Source: Methylophilus glucosoxydans (GTDB taxonomy: Bacteria > Pseudomonadota > Gammaproteobacteria > Burkholderiales > Methylophilaceae). Taken from it: a DNA stretch of 64,000 nucleotides. The first letter of the stretch is position 1, and each line of letters opens with the position of its first letter. Made by a program: the position numbers and the translations under genes. The stretch is from positions 1 through 64,000 of the forward strand of contig NZ_JBHTJW010000004.1 of the NCBI RefSeq assembly GCF_042676145.1, read 5' to 3'. The notes under the pieces are model-generated. The model was given only the letters and a program-made list of their open reading frames with translations. It did not search any database and was not told the DNA's origin. Of this stretch, positions 17,408-26,084 are shown piece by piece.

Positions 17408-19945
17408 TCAGGCACTTAAGCGCCACGTCTGTTGTGGCAGGGCGAGTGTTTCTTCTGGTGTTGCCTCCAGTTTGAACTGATTGACGGAGGCCACCAGGGT
17501 GTGCACCTGTTCCAGCATGCTTTCTGCGGCCGCGGCAGCTTCTTCTACCAAGGCGGCATTTTGCTGCGTGGTCTCGTCGATGGCGGTCATCGAGGCATAA
17601 ATCTGCTGCATGCCGTCACTTTGCTGACCGGCTGCTTCGGAGATAGCGCCTATGCTACTGGACACCTGTTGCACGGCCAGCACAATGTCCTGCATGGTGC
17701 GACCGGCTTGCCCCACTTGTTTGGCACTGATATTGGTTTGGCTGACCGAGGCGGCAATCAATTCCTTGATCTCTTTGGCTGAAGCGGCCGAGCGGGTGGC
17801 CAGGTTGCGCACTTCGCCTGCCACCACGGCAAAGCCACGGCCAGCTTCACCGGCACGCGCAGCTTCTACCGCTGCATTCAGCGCCAGGATGTTGGTCTGG
17901 AAGGCAATGCTGTCAATCACGCTGGTGATTTGGGCGATCTGGTCCGAGGTCTCATTGATGCCTTGCATGGTGGTCGACAGTGCTTTAAAGGCATCGCCGC
18001 CTTGCAAGGCCATCTGGTTGGCCTGACTGGCCTGCTGGCGGGCCTGACGTGCATGGTCGGCCGTTTGCTTGATATGGCTGGTCAGGGTTTCCAGACTGGC
18101 TGATGTTTCTTGCAGGGCATTGGCTTGCGTCTCGGTACGGCGTGACAGGTCGTTATTACCTTTTTCAATTTCCGCGGCAGCCACCTGTATGGTTTCAGCC
18201 GCTTGCTTGACGGTTTCTATCGGCGCCACCATGCGTTGCAGAATCTCTTGTGAGCCTTGCAAGGCCAGCCTGAAATCGCCAGCATGCGCCGTCACATCCA
18301 CCAGGCTATACAGTTGGCCTTGCTGGGCTTCATCGGCAATCTGGCGCGTATCGGCTACCAGTCGTTTCACGGACAGGATGCAGGTGTTCAGATTGTTGAT
18401 CAGCACCTTGAAGTCGCCATGGTACTGGTTATGGATAGGGGCGGGCAGATCTCCTGCCGCAATGCGTTTAACACAGTCTGCCGCCACATGCAGTGGCGAG
18501 ACCACCGCGTCCAGGGTCTGGTTGATGCCCTGGATAATCTGACGGAAATCCCCGGCGTGTGCTTCTACGTCTACCCGTGTATCCAGTTTGCCCTGTTGTG
18601 CGTCCGAGGCCAGGTGATGAACATCGCTGATCAGCTGGTGAATCGCCTGTGCGCAGTGCTGCAGGCTGGTTTGCATCAGGTTAAAGTCACCGGCAAACTG
18701 GGTGTCAATCCGGGTCGGAATATTGCCTGCCGCCATTTGATCCAGATAATGCGCCGTGGTCTGCAAGGGCGTGACCACGGCATCCAGCGTCTGGTTAAAG
18801 CCGGCCACAATCTGCCTGAATTCACCCTGATGACGTGATTCATCCACGCGTGTGGAGAGCTGGCCCTGTTCCGCGGCGGCTGACAGCGTATGCACATCTT
18901 CCATCAGGCGCTTGAAGTTCAGGCGTACCTGCTCAATGCTCTGGTTGATGTAGCTGCGTTGACCGGGAAAAGTGGTCAGTGGCTGGTTGAAATCCCCTTC
19001 GCCAAAGGCTGTGACCACCTGCAAAGACTGGCTCTGTGCCTCAATATGCTCCTCGACCATCTGGTTAATGCCTGAAGTCAGTTGCTGGTAGGCGCCTGCA
19101 AATTGGCTGCTGTCTATGCGGTAATCAATCATGCCGGCCCGGTGCTGGCTGGACATTTCATTCAGGGATTGCACGATGTTCTGAATATTGGCTTGCATGC
19201 GCTGCATTTCGTTTAACAGTCGGGCAGTTTCGTCGCTCCCTTGTGCCGCTGCCTGAGCAATAAACTGACCATTGGCGATATGCTGCGACATGCTCAGTGC
19301 CTGATCGAGCGGTCTGGTGATGGAGTGGGTCATTTTCCAGGCGATGAGCATGGCCATGACTATCGCCACCAGTAATGCGATTTCGATCTGTTTGTTCGCG
19401 CTGGCAATGGTGGATGCAAATTGCGCAGAAGCATCCGACACGCCTGCAGTATTCATATCCATCAATAGCCTGAGGGAATGATTTAATGGCTTGTCTGCGC
19501 CTTTGACTGTCGCATCAATCTCAGTCACGCCCATGCCTTCGTTTTTGAGCGCTTCGCAGCGTTTCATGGCGTCACGATAAGTGGTCAGGGCAAGGGTGAT
19601 ATTGCCTAAAATCTCTTTTTCCTGGGCATTGAGCGCGCCGGTCGCGGCATAGGCTTGCATGGCTTGTTCAATATCGGTGAGGCCTTGTTCAAATTTGCGG
19701 GCTTCGCGGCCGCCTCTGAGGATGTAATTTTTAAAGTGATGTACCGCATCTCCCAGGCCTTTGCTGGCGCTTTCGATCTGGGTTCGTTTGGTCAGCTGTA
19801 CGGTTTCAAACTGTTGCCAGGTCTGGTGGATATGATTAAACCCGCGCCAGGCAATCACAAAAATAAAGGTGGTAAATAAAATCAGCAATCCATAACTTAA
19901 AAACAAACGGGTGCCGACATTGAGATGGGCGAGAGACTTTTTCAT
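17408..19945 (-). CDS. Methyl-accepting chemotaxis protein with tandem HAMP array
   Basis: 845 residues from the ATG at 19945, chosen because TGAGGA sits six bases upstream; a longer in-frame start 39 bases earlier has no such site. A first membrane helix (about 12-33), a helical periplasmic sensor domain of about 155 residues, and a second helix (about 190-210) precede the cytoplasmic part. Between that helix and the signalling domain lie several HAMP-like units; three contain a recurring block of the type AGDFRQIIQGINQTLDAVV. The signalling tip is canonical: IDSIAFQTNILALNAAVEAARAGEAGRGFAVVAGEVRNLA is present in full. No CheA, CheW or CheB pentapeptide tail is visible nearby, so this is an orphan receptor. 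The ligand is unknown. Confidence 0.92.
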   Translation of the reverse strand: MKKSLAHLNVGTRLFLSYGLLILFTTFIFVIAWRGFNHIHQTWQQFETVQLTKRTQIESASKGLGDAVHHFKNYILRGGREARKFEQGLTDIEQAMQAYAATGALNAQEKEILGNITLALTTYRDAMKRCEALKNEGMGVTEIDATVKGADKPLNHSLRLLMDMNTAGVSDASAQFASTIASANKQIEIALLVAIVMAMLIAWKMTHSITRPLDQALSMSQHIANGQFIAQAAAQGSDETARLLNEMQRMQANIQNIVQSLNEMSSQHRAGMIDYRIDSSQFAGAYQQLTSGINQMVEEHIEAQSQSLQVVTAFGEGDFNQPLTTFPGQRSYINQSIEQVRLNFKRLMEDVHTLSAAAEQGQLSTRVDESRHQGEFRQIVAGFNQTLDAVVTPLQTTAHYLDQMAAGNIPTRIDTQFAGDFNLMQTSLQHCAQAIHQLISDVHHLASDAQQGKLDTRVDVEAHAGDFRQIIQGINQTLDAVVSPLHVAADCVKRIAAGDLPAPIHNQYHGDFKVLINNLNTCILSVKRLVADTRQIADEAQQGQLYSLVDVTAHAGDFRLALQGSQEILQRMVAPIETVKQAAETIQVAAAEIEKGNNDLSRRTETQANALQETSASLETLTSHIKQTADHARQARQQASQANQMALQGGDAFKALSTTMQGINETSDQIAQITSVIDSIAFQTNILALNAAVEAARAGEAGRGFAVVAGEVRNLATRSAASAKEIKELIAASVSQTNISAKQVGQAGRTMQDIVLAVQQVSSSIGAISEAAGQQSDGMQQIYASMTAIDETTQQNAALVEEAAAAAESMLEQVHTLVASVNQFKLEATPEETLALPQQTWRLSA

Positions 19946-20145
19946 GCAATTCCTCAGGGACAAACTTGAACAACGGCCAGTCATCAGGCTGGCGTGGGCG
20001 TGCAGATTGCAACGCTCAACCTATTTACGTAAAACAAGGCCTGAACTAAAGCGTTTTCATCAAACTTTCACAAATGTTTCACAAAGCGAGGATGCAACAG
20101 GCGAGTGACTGCTTGGCGGGTACTAGACGCATGATGTTGTATGAT

Positions 20146-20160
20146 ATGCTCGGCGAGCAT
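20146..20160. promoter_or_regulatory. Palindrome beside a candidate -10 box upstream of greB
   Basis: ATGCTC-GGC-GAGCAT directly follows TATGAT (20140-20145), a possible -10 element. The palindrome would cover the transcription start and could be an operator. No convincing -35 box was found at normal spacing. Confidence 0.35.
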
Positions 20161-20213
20161 GGGCTTGCCTCTAAAGTCAGTGTGCGGGGCACAAAGAATG
20201 GATTTGGAATTGA

Positions 20214-20696
20214 ATGGCTGAACAAAAAAACTATATTACGCCCGAGGGCTATGCCGCCCTGGAGAAAGAGTTTCAATACCTGATTAAAGTCGACCGGCCA
20301 GAGGTGGTCCGCGTGGTGAGCTGGGCGGCAGGCAACGGTGACCGCAGCGAAAATGGGGATTACATCTACGGCAAACGACGCTTGCGGCAGATTGATTCGC
20401 GTATCCGCTTTTTAACCAAACGCATGGAAGCCGCCGAGATTGTTTACAGCCATACGCAAACCAATACTGAAAAAGTGTTTTTTGGCGCCTGGGTGACCTT
20501 GTTTAACCTTGGTGATGACAGCGAGAAAACCATACGCATCGTCGGCCAGGATGAACTGGATCCTTCACAAGGCTATATTTCGTGGGTATCGCCGATGGCG
20601 AGAGCGCTGCTGGGCAAAAATCTGGGCGATACCGTGCATGTCGTAACGCCAGGGGCCGACACCGAGTATGAAATTATTGATATCCGTTATGCCTGA
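20214..20696 (+). CDS. greB: Transcription elongation factor GreB
   Basis: 160 residues, normal for GreB. The N-terminal coiled coil carries the conserved acidic tip within NGDRSENGDYIYGKRRLRQID, the Gre signature that coordinates the catalytic magnesium in the RNA polymerase secondary channel and stimulates cleavage of backtracked RNA. The C-terminal FKBP-like domain has the expected ISWVSPMARALLGKNLGD block. The basic patch and the FFGAWV spacing favour GreB over GreA. It stands alone: the chemoreceptor is divergent and the metal cluster starts about 90 bases downstream. Confidence 0.95.
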   Translation: MAEQKNYITPEGYAALEKEFQYLIKVDRPEVVRVVSWAAGNGDRSENGDYIYGKRRLRQIDSRIRFLTKRMEAAEIVYSHTQTNTEKVFFGAWVTLFNLGDDSEKTIRIVGQDELDPSQGYISWVSPMARALLGKNLGDTVHVVTPGADTEYEIIDIRYA

Positions 20697-20789
20697 TGGA
20701 AGCATCGCGCCGCTCCCGCTGCTGGCAGCGTCATGTAAAAGTATCGACAAAGACTTGAACTAATCATCGCCAGGCCTTATCCTAAAGAC

Positions 20790-21200
20790 ATGCGTAAACG
20801 TCTCTGCTTGTTCCTGATTTGCTGGTTGCCATGCTTTGTCATGGCTGCCAACGTCATGTCATTGCAGATGACCTTGGCTGACCAGGCCTTCAATCTGGCC
20901 GCACATGCTGTGTCTTCGCATGACCGCTCTGCTCAAGTGCAATCGCAGGCCGAGGCCATGCCTTGCCACCATATGGCAGACGCGCATGAACATGCCATGC
21001 CTGAAGGGGATAGTGAAGTCGCGCCCGGTCATCAGTGCAGTGTCTGCGGTTTTTGCATGGTCAGCACCGGTGTGGCCGATCTACAAGCTTTTCCAGCGGT
21101 TGTCTTCTTCGCACAGTCTCATGCTGCCCCCTTGTTTGAGGCAGATCCTGTGCACTCACAAACTTACCCTCCCGCGATCAAGCCACCCATATTCGCTTAA
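20790..21200 (+). CDS. His/Cys/Met-rich exported protein, first gene of a metal-handling cluster (DUF2946/CopL-like)
   Basis: 136 residues. A signal peptide (LFLICWLPCFVMA|ANV) precedes a mature region rich in potential metal ligands: PCHHMADAHEHAMPEG and HQCSVCGFCM. This pattern matches small periplasmic DUF2946/CopL-type proteins that occur with copper or other soft-metal resistance genes. The three genes downstream (outer-membrane protein, HMA metallochaperone, Cys-Cys membrane protein) support a metal role. The metal is not identified by sequence; copper or mercury are the likeliest. Family assignment is by composition and context, so moderate confidence. Confidence 0.65.
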   Translation: MRKRLCLFLICWLPCFVMAANVMSLQMTLADQAFNLAAHAVSSHDRSAQVQSQAEAMPCHHMADAHEHAMPEGDSEVAPGHQCSVCGFCMVSTGVADLQAFPAVVFFAQSHAAPLFEADPVHSQTYPPAIKPPIFA

Positions 21201-21272
21201 CGCCCAGGACAAATCCGTCCGTACCTAGCGTTTTTGCACAATGCGTTTTTGCATTTTGAATATGGAGGCTAT

Positions 21273-21929
21273 ATGTTTAAGCAACGTTATGTTGCCTGTG
21301 GCGCCTTCTTGCTCAGCCAGATTAGTTTGACCGCCCACGCGGCGGCGCTGATGGGGTTTGAGGACAGCGCCATGCTCATGACCGAGATCGGTCGCTACAA
21401 CCAGGAATGGATGTTGAATTACTCGCCCACCTTTGGGCATGCCATTGGCGTCGAGCAAATGCGCATGTCGGGGAAAGGCGAGCAAGCCACCACCATTTCC
21501 GGGATCAATTACACCGGCATCATCAAACGCTGGAACCTGCCGTCTGCCCAGGCCAATGTCTGGTTTAACGGCAGCGTCGGCGAGGCAAGCGGTCACTATG
21601 ATGGCTTTGCCTATACGCCCAGCCTGCAATTTGATGTGGAGTCTACCCGGCTGTATTTTCTCGCCAAGGCGCGCATGATCCGCGCCCCTCACATGAACTA
21701 TGACACCGCCGCCGTGCAAGCCGGGTTTTCATTTTATGAAACCGGCTTTAACGAGACGCAGCCATGGTTTGTGATGGAGGTTAAAACCATGCGCAACAAC
21801 GATCCGTCCGTGCAGGTGACGCCTGCACTAAGGCTCATCAACAAAAACTACTTTCTTGAGTTTGGGGTGACCAACCCCTGGCAAGGCGAGGGCTTTGCGC
21901 CGCGCCTGAATGCCATGTTTGTGTTTTAA
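21273..21929 (+). CDS. Probable outer-membrane protein of the metal-handling cluster
   Basis: 218 residues from the ATG at 21273, chosen for the GGAGG six bases upstream. A Sec signal peptide ends SLTAHA|AALMG. The mature protein has alternating polar and hydrophobic strands and a C-terminal phenylalanine (NAMFVF), the usual signal for BAM-assembled beta-barrels. It has no ligand-rich motif of its own. Position between a His/Cys-rich periplasmic protein and an HMA chaperone suggests a role in metal efflux or sensing at the envelope. I recognise the pattern of such clusters, but not a named family. Confidence 0.6.
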   Translation: MFKQRYVACGAFLLSQISLTAHAAALMGFEDSAMLMTEIGRYNQEWMLNYSPTFGHAIGVEQMRMSGKGEQATTISGINYTGIIKRWNLPSAQANVWFNGSVGEASGHYDGFAYTPSLQFDVESTRLYFLAKARMIRAPHMNYDTAAVQAGFSFYETGFNETQPWFVMEVKTMRNNDPSVQVTPALRLINKNYFLEFGVTNPWQGEGFAPRLNAMFVF

Positions 21930-21964
21930 CCCTGATTGAATATTGAATAAAAGGAATCTGAATC

Positions 21965-22309
21965 ATGAAAAAATTACTGATCACATTAATGCTGTCTGCA
22001 ATGACCCCTGCGGCTTTTGCCGTGACCACGATCAAGGCCGAAGTCAACGGCATGGTCTGCGCGTTTTGTGCCAAAGGCATCGAGAAAAAACTCAATGCCT
22101 TGCCACAGAAACAGGCCGCATTTGTTGACCTGAAAAGCCGGGTGGTTGCCTTACAACTCAAAGATGGCCAAGAGGTCTCCGATGCGGCCTTTAGCAAAGT
22201 GATTGAAGATGCTGGCTATACGGTGGCCAAGCTGGCCCGGGTGAACCAGACTGTTGAAGCGATTCAGGCCGAAGTGGTCAAGGCGGATCACCAGGCAGGT
22301 AGCAAATGA
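21965..22309 (+). CDS. Periplasmic heavy-metal-associated (HMA) domain protein, MerP-like
   Basis: 114 residues. A signal peptide MKKLLITLMLSAMTPAAFA precedes a ferredoxin-like HMA domain with NGMVCAFCAKGIEKKL, in which Cys-Ala-Phe-Cys is the metal-binding CxxC. Such domains bind Cu(I), Hg(II) or similar ions and pass them to a membrane transporter. A short charged tail follows (from about residue 92). The ATG of the next gene overlaps this stop (ATGA), which couples it to the Cys-containing membrane protein, exactly as MerP is paired with MerT. Confidence 0.85.
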   Translation: MKKLLITLMLSAMTPAAFAVTTIKAEVNGMVCAFCAKGIEKKLNALPQKQAAFVDLKSRVVALQLKDGQEVSDAAFSKVIEDAGYTVAKLARVNQTVEAIQAEVVKADHQAGSK

Positions 22310-22701
22310 TGGCCGCTGAAATCAATCATTTGCAAGCGAGCAAGCGCTTGAATCTGTTGTCGCTATTCACCAGTGGCTCGACGCTGATTTGCTGTGCCTT
22401 GCCAGCCACGCTGGTGGCGATCGGCTCGGTGGCAACCCTGACCAGCCTGATCAGCCATTTTCCGCAACTGATCTGGATCAGCGAGCATAAGCCGCTGGTG
22501 TTTGGCCTGGCCGGTAGCATGTTGCTGCTGGCCGGCATCATGCAGTGGCGTGCGCGCAATTTGCCTTGCCCGGTGGATCCACAGTTAGCCAAGCTATGCC
22601 AGCAAACCCGGCGGCAAAGTCTGTGGATTTACGGGATTTCTGTGGTCATCTTTTTGGTCGGCAGCTTCTTTGCTTTTATTGCCCCCTTATTGATCGCTTG
22701 A
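22306..22701 (+). CDS. Small membrane protein with Cys pair, MerT/MerC-like
   Basis: 131 residues with about three to four hydrophobic helices (approx. 17-50, 60-78, 103-130). The first helix contains a vicinal cysteine pair in TLICCALPATLVAIGSVA, the feature used by Mer-type transporters to accept a metal from the periplasmic chaperone, and further cysteines lie in the loop around NLPCPVDPQLAKLC. Overlap with the HMA gene makes the pairing firm. Whether it imports to a reductase or exports is open: no mercuric reductase or P-type ATPase is in the window. Confidence 0.65.
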   Translation: MMAAEINHLQASKRLNLLSLFTSGSTLICCALPATLVAIGSVATLTSLISHFPQLIWISEHKPLVFGLAGSMLLLAGIMQWRARNLPCPVDPQLAKLCQQTRRQSLWIYGISVVIFLVGSFFAFIAPLLIA

Positions 22702-22736
22702 GTTGCATCCCCTGGTGTTGGATGAATCAGGGGTAG

Positions 22737-22768
22737 GACATTCGGCCGCGTTTATGCGGCTGAATGTC
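22737..22768 (+). terminator. Strong hairpin at the end of the metal cluster
   Basis: Thirteen-base arms with one G-U pair (22737-22749 and 22756-22768) and a six-base loop follow the last cluster gene by 35 bases. There is no T-run, so it may be a weak terminator or a 3'-end stabiliser. Confidence 0.5.
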
Positions 22769-22896
22769 AATAAGCGGTTGAAAACAAATGCTTTTAATTC
22801 ATTTGCACGTCATATTCGTGCGTATAATTCTGTTTCATTAAAGAAGTCCGTCTTTTTGACGATGACTTAATTAGAAAAACAATGCAGAGAGTTGCC

Positions 22897-23400
22897 ATGA
22901 ATCCACCTATCATCATCGACATTGAAGCCTCTGGCTTTGGCGCTGGCAGTTATCCGGTCGAAATTGGCTATGTGGATAAAAGCGGGCAGACCTGGAGTGC
23001 GCAAGTACAGCCGCATGTGGACTGGCTGCACTGGGATGATGAAGCGGAAAAACTACACCATCAATCTCGTCAGTCGCTGGAAACTTATGGCGCGACGGCA
23101 CGCGAGATTGCCTTGCATTTGAATCATATGCTCAATGGCAAAACGGTGTATACCGATGGCTGGTATCAAGACTTTGTCTGGTTACACGGCTTGTATGAGG
23201 CCGCCGGCTTGAGCCCCAACTTCAAGCTTGAAGATTTGAGCCTGACGCTCACGCTTGACCAGAAAGCCGTCTGGCACGAGACCAAGCAGCGCCTGCGTGA
23301 GCAAATGGCCCTGGAGCCCCATCGCGCGTCGACCGATGCCAAGCTGTTGCAATTGACCTGGCTGGAAACCGCTGAAATGACCACCGCCTCAGCGGCATAA
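22897..23400 (+). CDS. DnaQ-like 3'-5' exonuclease
   Basis: 167 residues from the ATG at 22897, which has AGAG upstream; an ATG 15 bases earlier is possible. The DEDD exonuclease motif I is IIIDIEASGFGAGSYPVEIGYV (Asp and Glu ligands). The DGWYQDFVW block fits motif II and the HRASTDAKLLQL segment fits a DEDDh motif III (His followed by Asp). It is a single-domain enzyme of the RNase T/DNA polymerase III epsilon superfamily. The substrate, DNA or RNA, cannot be decided. It sits alone between the metal cluster and earP. Confidence 0.8.
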   Translation: MNPPIIIDIEASGFGAGSYPVEIGYVDKSGQTWSAQVQPHVDWLHWDDEAEKLHHQSRQSLETYGATAREIALHLNHMLNGKTVYTDGWYQDFVWLHGLYEAAGLSPNFKLEDLSLTLTLDQKAVWHETKQRLREQMALEPHRASTDAKLLQLTWLETAEMTTASAA

Positions 23401-23485
23401 ACGCGCCAGGCTGCCGACCACAGGCAAGATCGGGTAGACTAGCGCTTCCTGAGTTTCAGCGGCATTCCCCCGTTTTATTCCTCTT

Positions 23486-24619
23486 ATGTGTGCGACTCAT
23501 ATACGCCCTGTTGCGTCACTTCCCAAAGCTGTGTCTGGCGTCCGCTGGGATATTTTTTGCAAAGTGGTGGATAACTTTGGCGATATTGGCGTGTGCTGGC
23601 GCCTAGCCAGGCAATTAGCCGATGAGTACGATATTGCACTGCGCCTGTGGGTAGATAATCTTGCGTTGGCCGAACGTTTTGCGGGTGCTGGGCATGCCCG
23701 CATTGAGTTACAGCACTGGACTGCAGACGCAGATTTTTCACCAGCCGATATCGTCATTGAAACCTTTGGCTGTGGTTTGCCTGAGCCTTATCAGCAAGCC
23801 ATGTTGCAAGGCGCTGCCACTTGGATCAATGTCGATTACTTATCTGCAGAATCCTGGGTAGAGGGGTTTCATGCACAACCCTCACCACAAGCCAATGGTT
23901 TGATCCGTTATTTCTTTTACCCCGGGTTTACGCCGCAGACCGGTGGCCTGCTGCGTGAGGCCAGCTTGCCCGCATGGCAGGCGACGGCGCAGTGGTCAAG
24001 CTTTGAATTTGCTTCGCCGATAGCCGCATCCTCTCATACACTGACGCTCTCCTTGTTTTGCTACGCGCATGCCCCGCTGGCCGCATTGGTGGCGTCACTT
24101 GCGCAGTCTCTCCAGCCGGTGTTTGTGCTGGTGCCAGAAACAGTCGCGCCCATGCTGGCAGAGGTGCTAGGCAGCAGCCCGTTGCGGGTGGGTGAGCAGA
24201 TCCAGCGCCAGCAGTGTACGTTTCTCGTTATTCCGTTTTTATCGCAAGCGGATTACGACCGCCTGCTTTACCTGTGCGATGTGAATTTTGTCCGCGGGGA
24301 GGATAGCTGGATACGGGCATTGTGGGCGGGCAAACCCATGGTTTGGTTGCCGTATCAGCAAAGCGAAGAAACGCATCTGGTTAAACTCAATGCCTTTCTC
24401 GATCACTATCTGGCACAAGCCGAAGCCTCGGTTGCCGAAACCGTGCGTGAAACCATGCTGGCCTGGGCACGCGGGTACTGGCGTCCTGACTTGTGGCAAT
24501 CGCTGGTCACTGCATTACCCGCGCTTGCCAGCCATGCGCAAGCGTTTAAGGCGCAACAATCGCAGCAGCCAGATCTCGCCACAAACTTGGTGCGTTTTAT
24601 TGACAAAATCCGGTGTTAA
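23486..24619 (+). CDS. earP: EF-P arginine rhamnosyltransferase EarP
   Basis: 377 residues. The N-terminal WDIFCKVVDNFGDIGVCWRLARQL is the hallmark of EarP (DUF2331), with the Asp used to activate the acceptor arginine in the DNFGDIG loop. The C-terminal half has the nucleotide-sugar pocket RGEDSWIRALWAGKPMVWLPY. The enzyme is a GT-B inverting glycosyltransferase that moves rhamnose from dTDP-rhamnose to Arg32 of EF-P. The efp gene follows directly and encodes Arg at residue 32, confirming the pairing. About 20 residues precede the usual family start; no better start codon was seen, and the ribosome-binding site is weak. Confidence 0.96.
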   Translation: MCATHIRPVASLPKAVSGVRWDIFCKVVDNFGDIGVCWRLARQLADEYDIALRLWVDNLALAERFAGAGHARIELQHWTADADFSPADIVIETFGCGLPEPYQQAMLQGAATWINVDYLSAESWVEGFHAQPSPQANGLIRYFFYPGFTPQTGGLLREASLPAWQATAQWSSFEFASPIAASSHTLTLSLFCYAHAPLAALVASLAQSLQPVFVLVPETVAPMLAEVLGSSPLRVGEQIQRQQCTFLVIPFLSQADYDRLLYLCDVNFVRGEDSWIRALWAGKPMVWLPYQQSEETHLVKLNAFLDHYLAQAEASVAETVRETMLAWARGYWRPDLWQSLVTALPALASHAQAFKAQQSQQPDLATNLVRFIDKIRC

Positions 24620-24748
24620 ATGAGCGATGAGCATAAAGCGCAAGGCGCTAACAACGCAGCAAGCAAGGCAGTCGATGAGATACGGCTTGCGCACGGGTCC
24701 CGCGCAACACAGCAATTTGCAATCGTGGTCACTTAATCCCTTGTTTTC

Positions 24749-24778
24749 TTGAGAAATGTCACGCATATCGGGTATAAT
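24749..24778 (+). promoter_or_regulatory. Sigma-70 promoter of efp
   Basis: TTGAGA (24749-24754) and a perfect TATAAT (24773-24778) are 18 bases apart, about 40 bases before the efp start. It gives efp its own transcription independent of earP. Confidence 0.85.
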
Positions 24779-24817
24779 CCGGCGTTTTAAAATCCCGCAT
24801 ACAAATTAAGGCTTATT

Positions 24818-25378
24818 ATGAAAATCGCTCAAGAACTCCGCGTTGGCAACGTAGTGATGATTGGCAACGACCCGATGGTGGTTGTAAAGACTGAATACAA
24901 CAAATCCGGCCGTAACGCGGCTGTGGTGAAAATGAAAATGAAAAACTTGTTGACTGAAGCGCCTAGCGAAAACGTCTACAACGCACAGGACAAGTTTGAT
25001 GTGATCGTGCTCGAAAAGAAAGAAGTGACTTACTCTTACTTTGCTGATCCTACCTACGTATTTATGGATGCTGAATACAACCAATACGATGTGGATGCAG
25101 AATTTATGGAAGACGCGCTGCCATACCTCGAAGACGGCATGCCCTGTGAAGTGCGTTTCTACGAAGGCAAAGCGATTTCTATCGAACTGCCAACCACTGT
25201 GGTGCGTGAGATCACTTATACCGAGCCTGCAGTCAAAGGCGATACTTCAGGTAAAGTCATGAAACCAGCAAAAATCGCTTCCGGTTTTGAAATTCCAGTG
25301 CCTTTGTTTGTGAACCAGGGCGACAAAATCGAGATCGATACCCGCACAGGTGAATACCGCAACCGCGTGATGAAATAA
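24818..25378 (+). CDS. efp: Elongation factor P
   Basis: 186 residues, normal length. The three-barrel architecture is intact. The loop that reaches the peptidyl-transferase centre reads NKSGRNA with Arg at residue 32, the residue rhamnosylated by EarP, rather than the lysine used with EpmA. EF-P relieves ribosome stalling at polyproline stretches. It has its own strong promoter and is followed by a classical terminator, so it is expressed as a single gene. Confidence 0.98.
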   Translation: MKIAQELRVGNVVMIGNDPMVVVKTEYNKSGRNAAVVKMKMKNLLTEAPSENVYNAQDKFDVIVLEKKEVTYSYFADPTYVFMDAEYNQYDVDAEFMEDALPYLEDGMPCEVRFYEGKAISIELPTTVVREITYTEPAVKGDTSGKVMKPAKIASGFEIPVPLFVNQGDKIEIDTRTGEYRNRVMK

Positions 25379-25398
25379 TTCATCTGCTTGCGATGACC

Positions 25399-25424
25399 AA
25401 CCCCGGATTTTCCGGGGTTTTTTA
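25399..25424 (+). terminator. Rho-independent terminator of efp
   Basis: Nine-base arms AACCCCGGA/TCCGGGGTT with a three-base loop, then a run of T. Confidence 0.93.
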
Positions 25425-25581
25425 TTGCCTGCCACTGGAGATGACAGTGCGATGATGCCTGGTAGTGCGTCATTCTAGGAAATAATGCAACCGTTCAAGT
25501 GAAACATTCACTATCTGCGCTTAAAATTTTTCCATGACAATCGCTGACAGCTTTACATCATTTCAATCTTGGGGGTGTGCA

Positions 25582-26070
25582 ATGCGTGATCAGCGAGTCA
25601 AAAAAACAAGCTTCTTCCTGTTGTCCGTGGTGTTGGGGGCGACGCTGTTCAGCAGTGTGTCTGTCCATGCAGAAGGAGAGGGGAAAGCAGACCCCAGATC
25701 ACTCAAGCATCCCCTGATCGGTTATTGGGAGTCCAGATTGCCGGAGAGTGGTTGCCTCGAAACCTACTGGTTTAAAGAAGACGGCACAGCGGTTTTTACC
25801 AGCGGCGACGAGCAACTTGAAGCGCGTTATGAAGTCACCCCGCAACCGGATGAGCATGGTTTTTTCAAGTTGAATCATCGCGTGACCTTAAGCAACAAGG
25901 CCCTGGATTGCACCAAACAACATTCTGAAATCAATACCGAGCAAACCAGTTTTGTGCTGTTTAAACCTGATGGCAGCAGTTTTATTTCCTGTGATGACGA
26001 TGCCCCTTCGCTTGAAAGCTGTTTTGGCCCCATAGAGTTAAAAAATAACGCTGCCAGAAGCTTGCACTAA
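25582..26070 (+). CDS. Exported protein of unknown function
   Basis: 162 residues from the ATG at 25582, chosen for the GGGGGTG just upstream; a start 48 bases earlier would spoil the signal peptide. The signal peptide ends SSVSVHA|EGEG. The mature domain begins HPLIGYWES and has alternating strands with paired cysteines (GCLETYWF, LDCTKQHS, SCDDDAP, SCFGP), suggesting a small disulfide-bonded beta-barrel resembling lipocalin-type 'HPLIGxW' exported proteins. That is a pattern impression, not a family match. The secreted protease gene begins 14 bases downstream, so the two are probably co-transcribed. Confidence 0.7.
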   Translation: MRDQRVKKTSFFLLSVVLGATLFSSVSVHAEGEGKADPRSLKHPLIGYWESRLPESGCLETYWFKEDGTAVFTSGDEQLEARYEVTPQPDEHGFFKLNHRVTLSNKALDCTKQHSEINTEQTSFVLFKPDGSSFISCDDDAPSLESCFGPIELKNNAARSLH

Positions 26071-26084
26071 GCGGTTTAATCCTG

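Noticed and set aside
20790..22701. Mercury resistance (mer) operon
   Set aside because: MerP/MerT-like genes only; no merR, merA or typical mer leader.
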